Below, in pieces: positions 11,601 to 23,600 of a DNA stretch of 64,000 nt (the stretch's first letter is position 1; each line of letters begins with the position of its first letter). This DNA is from Stenopsyche tienmushanensis. Taxonomy: Eukaryota > Arthropoda > Insecta > Trichoptera > Stenopsychidae. The stretch is taken from positions 372,001 through 436,000 of the forward strand of contig WACJ01000046.1 of assembly GCA_008973525.1 (NCBI GenBank), in the 5' to 3' direction. The notes under the pieces were generated by a model. That model ran no database searches. It was not told where the DNA came from and saw only the letters and a list, made by a program, of their open reading frames with translations. A program made the translations under genes and the position numbers.

Positions 11601-14600
11601 GGTGAAATTAAATTGAACACGTTTTTATGTAATGTATAATTTGATAAATGAAACGGTTCGTAATGCGAAAAGTTAGTGCCATATATCATATCACGTGCAA
11701 AATAAAATTTGAATGTATTTCGTAGTATATAATTTGGATCTATTTAATGTCTCGCTAAATGGAAAGCAGTTGAAAATGGTTTCCACTGATAAAAAGATAA
11801 TTTATCATCGTTTATATGGTCCTTCGCCATGTAAAAAACGAGCACGTCTAGCTTGCACGAATAGGAGAAACAGGAGTGGAAAACGACGAATAATGCGGCG
11901 CACTTTGCAATTGATTTCGGGGGATTTGTCGCGGAAAAATTATTAATTTTCGAGATGGCATCCCCTAGCCCGGTGCAAAAAATAACGTTTTTATATCCAG
12001 CTGTGAACCACGGAGGGAATAAAATATTGGTTTTCTCGGGCAGGCGAGAGGAAGGACCAAAATGCTACATACAGCATCCGCAGCAGGTATATGGGCGAAC
12101 TATAAAAAGCAGGCGGCGTTTAGTAAAATAGGAAATAAGAGTCGCGATTTACTCCCGATGGTGCTTCGCCACCAACGCTACACTTTCATTTACGACGGTT
12201 GTAAAATTCGCCCTCGACGCCCCGCCGAATGCCGTAAGGAGACGACGAAAAAGAGGAAGAAGTAGGGCAAAAATAAAACAAAAAATACGCCCGATAAGCT
12301 TTCTCAAGGTTATCGTCTTCCGTTTGTGCGCAATTTGCTAGCCTCCCTGAATAAGGTGCGGACAAAAAAGTGTGCGATTTCACCCCATCATGTGCAGACA
12401 TTTGCGTTAATGACTGGAATAGAAACTCTCGGCACGTACCGTAGATGTGTGCTGGCAAATACCTTTATATATATCTATATACACAAGGGATTTTTTTCTT
12501 TGAACATTTTAACAATTTCAAGATTGCTTCCACCATTATTTTTCCATTACCAATTATTTTTTCATTTAAACATTAATAGTATTTCTACAAAGAGCTTTCA
12601 ACACTTTATCTATCTTAAGTAGGAAATTAACAATTTATCACGATAACGTAAGAATCCATTTAACGCTGTCCTGCTTAACGTTGTTTCAGTATTACACGGT
12701 CTCAATAGATCTTAGATCGCTACGATCCATTATCAAAATTGATTTACCGAATATTTTAGCTCATCTGTTATTGATACGGTTAATTAAAAAAAACTAGAAT
12801 CGAAAGCTTTACTTTTAATTAAAAATACTTTAGGGTATCCAACACATTTTTCCGGTTTAACAACATGCATTCCAGTAGAAGTGCTTTTCCTGTTGCCAAA
12901 TACAACTTCGTTGATCCAAACAATAGATCAACGACATAATACCCAATTTTACAGTTTATTATCTGTTGTGGACATTTCGATAACTATTATTATATATATA
13001 TGATAAAATCAATGTAGAAATTGACAATTCATTAGAGATTTTTGGAAAAACTACTCCACATCATAGATGCTGTGGATAACATCAACCTTTCCTGGAATAA
13101 CTTGAGCGAAAAATGTTTGAAAAGAGTATGGAAGAATATAAAGCCGGAACAAAGCAAGGATATCGATACAATAGAATCCATTGTTGATGTCGACGAAATA
13201 GTCAAGCTAGCAAATGAAACAAGCTTGGATAATATAAATGCGCAGAATATTAAATAATTATTTCAAGTTACAACTGGTGAATGTTCTTCTGATGAATGAA
13301 CAATAATGGAAATTATAGACTAAGGCATACAAAATGATTTAATTTTTTTATAGGAGATCAAAGGCAAGAAAAAATATCATTCAGGGGCCTTTTGAAAGCG
13401 TTCCTCGAGTAGTAATTTAAAATAAATAAATAATTATATTGCGGTTAGTCTTCTCCAGTATAGACTCTAATTATAAAAGTCCTCAAACGTATCAAAAATA
13501 TATTACTTACCTTTTAACTATTTCAACTGTGTTTAAAGGAATATTCAAAAAAGAATATTGTTAATAAATTAAAAGTACTTTTTTATAATCCTCCCCTTAT
13601 TCATCCCACAAGTAAATAATTCATGATCTTTAAACTAAAAATGATTAACGTTTTTTAGTTTTTAAACTTGTATTGCCCTCATCTTACACGGTTTATAGAT
13701 CCCAGGAAAAATCAAGTATATCAAGACTGCATTAAAAATAGATGAGTTCCAAAAAAATCAGCAGCAAGCTCATTTAGATTCATCTTTGTTACCAAGTTTT
13801 GTCAAATCTGTAAAAATTGTCAAATTTCTTGATACTAAGCACTGATTTAAGTAAAGGTCTTGCAAAATTTCAAAAGCATGTTGGATATTTAAACCGATAG
13901 ATAAAACTTTTTTTCCTAAGTAACCAATTGTAGAATTTGAATAATATTTTTCTTAATAAATTAATTTGATTTGCCAGTAAAATCAGTATTACTATCAGTA
14001 GCAATTTTCTTAATTATTTTCATCTAATCCAAATAAATTACATTTTTTTCGTATACTCCCTTTTTGCCAAAGTATACATTTTCGAAACGATTATCCTAAT
14101 ATATTTTGAATACTATTCAATTCTTAATTATTTTGGAATTGAATGAAATTCAAATACTTCTAGCCATACTTTTATTCAAAAGACATTCAAAATTGAGTGT
14201 TTAGTTTAATTAACTACCGATCCAATTTGCTTTACATTATTTAAAATACACGATCAAAACCTCTAATTGAATAATATATTTGTAAGTTCTTAACCGCGTC
14301 AAACTGAATCTGAACAAAATGAATATGGCGTAAATTGAGTATTTATAAATTAAATTAAACAATATAAAGGAAAGGAATTTAGTTGAAGACGTTTGAATGT
14401 AATCTTGATAGCTTTTTAAACAGAAAATAAAAGGCTTCAACACGACTTCGGCTTTATTTTATTTGTGTAATCATATATGGCAGCAAGTCCCAAGTATAAC
14501 GGCGCGGCTGAAAATGTATTGAAATTCAAGTCAAGATAGGCTTTGACGGATATCTTATTACAATTACTTCGCAGAGCCTACTCTCTCTTTTCCTCCAGGA

Positions 14601-17600
14601 AACTGTATTTATCTGAATCGCAAGCAATTATTTTGTATGTTTCAAACATACGGAAATAATTTTTCACGGGTACCAAAAAAATACCTTATATATTTTCCCC
14701 CTTTGTCCGCAATTATTATTTTCGTTTTTTCGTGAGGCGGAAACATAATTCGTACACCCATATAAATCAACCCAGTTTTAAAGTGGACAATTATGGTGAT
14801 TACAATTTGAATTCCATTTCTAAATCACGAAATGGATCCTTTGGCGATTACATTTTTCACTCTAACTGTGGTGTTAGTGTTGGTGTTCTGTTTTCTTTCT
14901 ATCGTTATATTGTGTTGTTTTATCGAAGCGTGATATAATTGAAAAGCAATTTAATTTGTACACAGTGCAACGAAAATTTTCGTTAGAAAGCATGTTTATT
15001 AAATGGTGATAACAAAATCATTTTTCTTATCATAAGAAACAGTAAGATATGTAAAAAATTCAAAACTGCAAATATTTTTTGAAATTTTGATCACGGGGTC
15101 CCGGATCCCGAGACCCCGTGATCCCGTACAGTTTTAGATGCTCATGAATCCCGGGATTAGGAAACGTAGTCCCGAAAAAATCGGGATTGAAATTTTTACC
15201 TAACAGAAATCGTACACCTCACCAACACGATAAAGGCTACTAAATCGATACATTCCCAACGAAATCTGGACGCTTGAAAACAGTGGCGTAACTACTAATT
15301 GGCGAGTTTAGGCGACGCTAACTGTCTAATCTATGTATACATAAATAGAGTACATATATGTTTGTTTTTCAAATTTATTAAACCTCAAATCTAATAATGG
15401 GAATATCGATATGAAATATAATAGATACGGGGCTCAGAATTTTTGTATTCCTCCGTAACATAATTACGAATCACATCAAAGTATTATAGTATACAAGTAT
15501 TCATCTGCAGCGACGGAAATAAATAATTTATCGGGAAATCGGGAATTTTGCCAGTTTTAGTCAGTGTCTCGGAAGAAAGGAATTTTATCAGTCACATTGA
15601 TGGTGTTATACGAAAATGAGGAACCACGCGGTCAATTCGAACAAGCATTTAAATATCTGATGATGATACCTCCAACGAGTGTGGAGGCTGAGCGTGCATT
15701 TTCTGCAGGAAGTTGACTGGCTTCCAAAATCAGATACAGACTAAATAAGATTTTTTAGTGTTTTATTTATCTAGTTTTGAATTGCATTTTTATCTTTTCT
15801 TAAATAAATAAAATTATTAAATCTTCAAGTTATTTTTTATGTTAAACAGATGAACTTATTAGTAATTTTTGATCAAATTTATCAATGTAATTTCTTAAAC
15901 TATTGAAAATCTCGATCCCGGAATCCCGGCACTGATCCCGGGATGGTCTAATATAATTCCACTATCTAAGAAAATTCACGTTAAAATTATTACAATAAAA
16001 TATTATGTCGATTAAATACTGATATAATTTTTGTATTTGTAAGTAGTCCTAAGGTTAAGTGATTGTATTCGCAACTTAATCATCTTCAGTTAAAATCTAC
16101 AGAACGTGTAGCTGGCGACAATATTTTTAAAAAAACATCAAAAATAAACGAAAACTAAGGGACAGATTTGAGGAATACCAGTAGCATAATAACGGCTATT
16201 GGGATAATACTATTTTTAAGAAATAATTTTCCAGAATATTTTTGTTCTCATAAATAAATATTTATTTAAATACAAACTGTATTTTTTTCATGGTTATTTC
16301 AAAAACGCAAAACTTTATGGTCCACTTTTACTTATATATTCTTTGAACTTAATATATGTTATCATAACGTGAACTGGCATAGCATAGCGCTTTTTTGAAA
16401 ATTGAGCTGTATTTAACGTGATTTATGCGATTCGATTGGTCAATATTTAAAAAATTCATAGAAATGATTGTATAAAATTGAAAAGAATTCTCGTTTTAAA
16501 TGAGTCTTAATGATTTTGAGTAGATGATTGAACGGAAGCTATTGTATAAATATGTAATGTTACATGTTGAATAGCCTCATGATAAATCTGGATAAAGCTC
16601 TCTCAGTAATAATATGAGTATAGCACGAGGGAGGCTTGATTGCGAAGGTATGATGTATTGTTGATTTTTTTTACATTAAGGAAAATTCCTCGTGAATTCA
16701 TGAATCACCCGTGTACGGAGCGGGTCGGGCTTTTACTTTGAAAGGTATACGATGTTTACCTCATAGGATTTATAAAAATGGGCAAATAAAACATATATCC
16801 TTTCTTTTGAGCGCCTGCCCCGGGGGTTGGGTGAAACCTTTTCCGCCGGTGAAATTTCTAGAGCCTCCACCCTGAACGGTCTTGTAGCGCTAAGTGCTAC
16901 GAGAACATCTTAAGTAAACAGGAGCTGGAACAAATAAGGATATCTACCGGGGTGTGTAGTGAACTTAACTGGAACCGACATCCAGAATTCCATCATCCGT
17001 ACTAGAGGCGTAACTCAATGTCTTCAAGAAAAATTACCAACCGGGAAAAACTCATTTTAACCGGAAACTGTGCGAATATACGTTTCGGCGCAGCGAATTT
17101 TCCACCCTGACGTGCAGTTTGCTTAACAAGTGAGCTTTGGGGCTTTCTTTTTTTATTTGCCTTGGATTTTGTTCTGCAGAAAAAATCTTACTGCTAAAAT
17201 ACGAAAAACTTTAATTTTCACCCTGGCTGAATAATGACGTTTGTGAACGTATGTTTAATGGAGAAACTTTTCTGCAATATATATTGTGCAAAGAACTTCA
17301 CATATGTGTTAGAAGCAACGTCATTTAGAAAAATATTAAGTTTAGCTTTAATTTACTATAATACTCTAAGATTTAGGGTTTAAAATAAATAAAAGGAATA
17401 TTACCAATTTCCATACTGTAATCTTCTCTGCTGTACTGTTAAATAATAATCAATTAAACCAATCAAATAATAAATGGCATTCAAAATAAATATTTTTAAA
17501 TAAAAATGTTCGTTGCATTGAAAATGAATTTTTCGTTGATAATAATGACTTTTAATAAATGAAAATTTAACCTCACTATTTGCTTCCAAACATGATATTC

Positions 17601-20600
17601 ACAAGCAAATGAGAAAATGTGCAAAAGTGATCATCTCTGTTTTTTCAATCAAGCACTGAATACATTTTTATAGCTAAATCATATTTATCTACGCGTATTT
17701 GCGTATATTTTTGTAGTTTTTATAAAATAAATTTGCTTGAATCGTGAGCCAATTCAAACACTGAAATTACTTCAATAAAATAATAAATAAGATCGTATTT
17801 CATACGCAAATCGCAATTTAAAATATTATTAAGCATTTGTCTGTTGAAAATCTCCTCTTTGAGATGAAATGAAATTGATTCAATATTATTTTGGTATCGA
17901 ATGGTTTTTAATTAAATTATGATGAAAAATAGTAGATGCCCTTAGGTTATTTATTTATTGGGTTTTTTCTACAGCTTGAATCGATAAATATTTTTCAAAA
18001 TATCAAAAATTAGGTTAATATGAGTGGTAAGTATTTTAATTCTTTAATACATAGGGTACCCTTGACATTAGAATAATAAAACGCTTACATCTTACACCGC
18101 GGCACTATTACGCGAATGTAGATGTTTGTGGAATTGTTAAATGGTTTATGTATAAATTGTTAATGTGACAAAAGCCCTTATCTCACCGTCGAGAGCCCTT
18201 GAACTGAGACTCCGTGCTAAATTACGACAATTATCAAAATTACAAAACATTTCTAGTTTAAAGTTGTCAGTTGTGCGTAGCAGAGTTGGCTAACTTTTGC
18301 CGCTTTGACGGGCTTTTGAGCGCGAAAAATTGACAAACGGTTCATGAAATATTCGTCCCTCTTTGCACGACGATCTGACTACATTCCTTAATAGTTTGAA
18401 AAATACCCGATATAGTCGATTACAATTGATTCTTATTTTGCTCTTCTATATGTTCACGCATTGATATAATTTTACTATTTGATTATTTTTAATAAAATGA
18501 TTATAATACACTTTTCGTGGTTGCTTCTTTGAATATCCCACTAAAACACATAGACGATTTTTTCGTTGTTTTTCATCAAGTATAAGAGTTGGAATTGTCG
18601 AAGTTTTTTTTAAAAGAATCATATGTTATCCTATTTATCGCTATCTTACTTATCTCCATTTGCAATCTGACGAAGAAATGTTAAAAAATATTCATCTGCT
18701 GTTTTTTATTTCTCATGGATAATTTATATGGTTTCCAAACACAAATTCTATCCATTTTAATCATCATCATAGTATAGCCACAAGCAGTCAACTGCAAAAC
18801 TATGGGCCTCTTCAATATCCATTCACAGGAAAGGGTTACATCCATCTCGTCTGTATCATACATTCACCTCTTCATTCGCTCGATGTTGAAGGTAGCATTA
18901 CCACCGAGTTTTATTTTGAACGCTTACCCAACGGGAATCCTGAATTAATGTATGTCGAACGCTTTCGCGTTCGTCTTGGTATGGAGTGTGGGAGGTTTGT
19001 AAAGACTAAGTAGTTTTTCTTAAGGAGACGGTGGAAAACTACTCTAGATGACCTTTTTGACTCTACTAGAAAGGGCTTTCTAGAGTGCAGAGTCCAGTCC
19101 TCCTTTATCTCGCTAGGGCGTTGCCAGGGTAGGGTGAAGACATACGTGACGCTTAAGTGCATCTCGGATTCGCTCCTACACCAACTGAGGGTGTCTCCCC
19201 ATCACCGTACAATTTACCCGAGCGAATTCGAGACTAAGTGGCTTCCTGTTTCAGGTTGACCCTCTCAATTCGGCGATTCCAAAACGATATAGAAGTCAAC
19301 GGAAGACAATGCTGTTGTCATTGTAAAGTGAAGTTCTATATATGCATCTCCTTGAGGCCATCTAAATGATGTTCTTCTTGTTCCTTGTTCTATTCCTAAA
19401 GCTTCTTGGTTCCGAACCGGTAAGGTTCATCATGCTCCATATTGTTGGGTAGGGTCGACTACGATATTAGTGCGTAAATCACTCAAATTAATATTTCTTG
19501 ATGTAAAATTTCAGAAATCGCTTTCTTATTTTTTAGGTAATTTTAGAGAATTCGTTTGAGCTTGGCTTATATATTTTATCTCTGGTAATAAAAATAATAT
19601 TTAATACTCAAAAACAAGGTTAAATCTTATACGTCATTTATTAAAAATACTTGAGTCTCAATGCTAACTGACCACAAAACATGGCTAATTTTTGGATTAA
19701 CCAATTATTAATATATATATATATCTTTCTTTATTAACGAGGTATATATATTTTTTGTTATTTTGCTACAAAAGAAGCTGTTCTGCAAATATTCAATCCT
19801 GTGGGAAATCAAGGCTACTTAACGATTCTCTGGTGTCTAAAAAATCAATTAGTGTAAGCTTTTGAAATACGACCTTTAAGCGTCATAAATCAAATTATAA
19901 TCCCACAAATATTTTTAGTATGGCCTAAACAAAAAACTTTACCCTACCCCATATTTCCTCATACTTTGTTCTAAAAAACAAAGCTTAATATTCCCATTGT
20001 TTTTTTTTGCAGTGCCGAAAATCGAGATAGTAGGAGAGTCGGAGCTTTACGTGAAAGCTGGGAGTACTGTAAGCTTAAGATGTGTTATCACGCGCTCACT
20101 AGAAGAACCAGCCTACATTTTTTGGTACAGAGATAGTGAAAGAGTGCTAAATTATGATAAGAGCCTAATAGATATAAGAATGGAGCGTGTTGGTGCTGAT
20201 ACAACGGTTTGTATATAATTTTCAATCTAAATGTATCAAAAATAAATTATAAAACCTATCAATCTAAATATGTATATTGATTTTTATATTTTAACGTAGA
20301 TGTTTAAAGTTTTGATCAATGCTGTAACAATAACATTTTCTTCCTTTCAATATATAAATTTACAAGTTGTTAAAAGTGAATAAAATTATTGTTGGATAAA
20401 CAAACATTCACATAACTTATTGATTTTAAAAGTTCAAGCTTGAATTAAAAATGTTTTAAGTATACTTGATGTAATATTTAATTTGCTTCCAGACTCTTAA
20501 GTCGAAGTAAATGTTGAATTTCATGCAGTTTTAATGTTCTTTGAAGTTAGTTTATAAGACGAACGTCTTTCTAGAGTATCATTTTCATTGTTCTCAGTTA

Positions 20601-23600
20601 GAGAAGATAATTTGTTATGAAAATATAAACATTTCCTTTTATTCATGAAGTTGTTTTTTTTAATTTTTGGTACTTAATATCTGTTACTTTTGAAGTCTAT
20701 CAAATCATATAGATTTCATAGACTCAAAAGCTCCATCACAAAGACTTTATATTGTATTTTCTGTGTTCAATTTTGACAAAACAATAAAAAAATATGTTTT
20801 ATTAACTTTTTTCCGTGAAAGTATGATTTATTAAATATTTAACATAGAGCATATTATATTTATAAAAATGACGAAAAAGACTTGTGTAAAGATTACTCCA
20901 TAGAGTTTTCATTGTCATAAATATTCAAAGAAAATGTGATATAATAATGACGATGTTGTCATATTCCACAAAAACCCTTGTTATTCCCTAGTTGGAATTT
21001 TATAATACACAGGACAAATATTTTCTTTGTGACTTTTCAGGGCCAGTCTCAATAGTCCTTCTATTGTATATTTAATTACAGAGAATAAAGTGAGTTAACC
21101 AAGAAATTTGTTTCGAAAGAATAATGATAACGAAGTTTGTTTTCACAATAGGTCGGGACACTTGTCATATACAACTCAAGAAAAGAAGACTCCGGGAATT
21201 ATTCTTGTAGTCCTTCAAATTTGGACTCAGCGAGTGTTATGCTTCATGTACTTAACGGTAAGTGCTCTCATTTCATAAATTTTATTTTAAATTGTATCCT
21301 TCATCAAATTCTTTCATGTAAACTGTGACATTAAAGCTAAATTTCAACAAAATTTCAGCGACTATTAAGTAATTCAACATACTATTCGCATCGCCAGTAG
21401 ACGTGGCTAAACGATGCTAAAATGGTATCCCTGCTAAAATGTATGGTTATTTAACCAAGAAAATGAAATTACGTTTCCCTCATGTCTCGTATGCGATAGT
21501 TTGAAGCGCTCACTTGGCTTGAAAATGCCATAGATAATCATAACCTGGTCTCGGAAACATTTCTGGAGTGGTTTCTGCGATTCCACGACCATTTAATCAC
21601 CACAATGGAAATTAGATTCGGATGTTTGAACTGCATTTGCAGTGCTCTAGCGAATCCCTGCCGTTTTCGCATAAAACTTTTAATCAAGTTGCAGATTAAG
21701 GGATTTGATATTATTGTGTTTGCTCGAACTTTCAACATCGGATATCATGCGAAAGCATTCGTAGTTGACCTATTTGCGAAACAATTAGGGAAACAAAGAA
21801 TTTTTCGTCACAAGGCGCAAATGAAGGCTGCAGACTTTATCCGACATCGTCACGCGATACATTTATATTTGGGTGGCAAAGGGGGAGGCTGTTATGAAAA
21901 GTCGATGCTAAAATATGCCAGGGTCGGCTGAAATGCAAAGTGTCAAAATAAAGTGTTGAATGAATTTGAAAATGGTCATGTACGAAATACCAACAAAATG
22001 ACCCTTCGTATAATCAAAGGATTAATATAATTCTAATACTCGCAAATAACATCAATTTCATCACAATGATTATAAAAATATTTTTACTGAAAAAATTCTA
22101 TTACTAATAATTATAAAAACTTAAAAAATTAATATATAATTCTATTATTAAACAATATTGGTTATCATGTGTATAGGAATATGTACAGTGTGGGGTGAAA
22201 ATTACCCGATGTTGTGTCACGAACAAAAGTTACGAGTTATCCTTTCATCATGCGAAAAAACAAGAAATAAGTCTTCATTCGTCGTTTTTTTCTGACTGGC
22301 TGTGGCCATGCTTGATGAAGAGACTCGTTATCAAGTTCTCGTAGCTGGGTCTCTTTTGTATCTAGTAGTTATTTTTTTGAAAAACGATGTAGTTTTTAAA
22401 GTCACCTTAATTTCCCATTATGATGGCCCACCTTAGCCGAAAAATATCCGAGCTGCTTCCCATATCGCAATGGCACTTCAAAATGAATGTACTCCACGCG
22501 GGTCCGTTTACTATCGGATCGCTGAAGAGCTTGCAAAAAAAAAAAGATTGTGATAAAAATAATAGTTATTGTTCAATATATTTATTAATTTTTATTATAT
22601 AATTATTTATTATATCAATGACGCCCATTATTGAGTGATTGTTTGCAGAAATAATTAAATTATTATTTATATATAATGATAATTTCGCTACTCACTCATA
22701 GATTCTCTTCTCTCCTACCTTTTCAAATAATCCTATTCTTACGTGTAGAAAGCAATGAAAAACCATCACATTAAATCCTATTAAAATCTCTTATGGAGAT
22801 CCCCTATGTCGTCGAACATAGGGGACGATGTTCCACGGTTAACGATATGGATTGGATATGACACATTAAGATTCATACTTTGATGGATGTCATAAGGACT
22901 TTAAAGAAAGAAAACATATTTGGACACCTCTGCTTCATAATACATTTCAGATATTTATTTTTTGTCGATATTGAGTCATTATTTACCGATTATAAACAAC
23001 AAACTAGACGTTGAAGCATAATGAAAGTGCAGTAGTTTACAAAAGAGTCTTAAGTTATTAAAACTGAGCTTTTACATGCAATCCCTTAATAAAAAAATCG
23101 CGTGCTGTGAGCATAATCAATTTGGAATTAAACAAGTTCAGAAACACTACAAAGCGAGAAATCTCAAAGCTTTTTGTATGCTTCCAATCACAAACAAAAA
23201 CAACACGAGTTTCGAACGACATAAATTGAATGAAAGAAGGGAAAAAAACACGTTTAATGCTTTATACAATATAAAATTTGATTGTCTTGGTTAACTACCT
23301 TCGAAGGGACCTCCACAAATTTCACCCCCTGTCTGCTCCAGAAATGGGAAATATTGTTTTCATCTCGATAGCATTATTAATAATACAAAGACGCTTCATT
23401 CCATTCTTTGAGGAACTGGCAAATATCTGAACTGAGAACTTGTTGTGCCTCCAGGGCACGTAAGGTATTCAATTACAGAAGACCTTGCTAGTTTCTGTAT
23501 TAGTTTCGAGTTCATGAACACGAAGCTTACATTAGGGAAATATAATGTTTGTTGCGCAAAACTATAATGTTTTTAGAATTTAATTATATTTTTTGTGGTA

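Noticed and set aside
19712..19760. AT microsatellite as a possible origin or promoter
   Set aside because: Simple AT repeats are everywhere in this sequence; no additional signal.
21605..21931. 108-codon + frame in the last dpr intron as a possible alternative exon
   Set aside because: No Ig or other motif, and it overlaps an opposite-strand frame; splice sites were not convincing.
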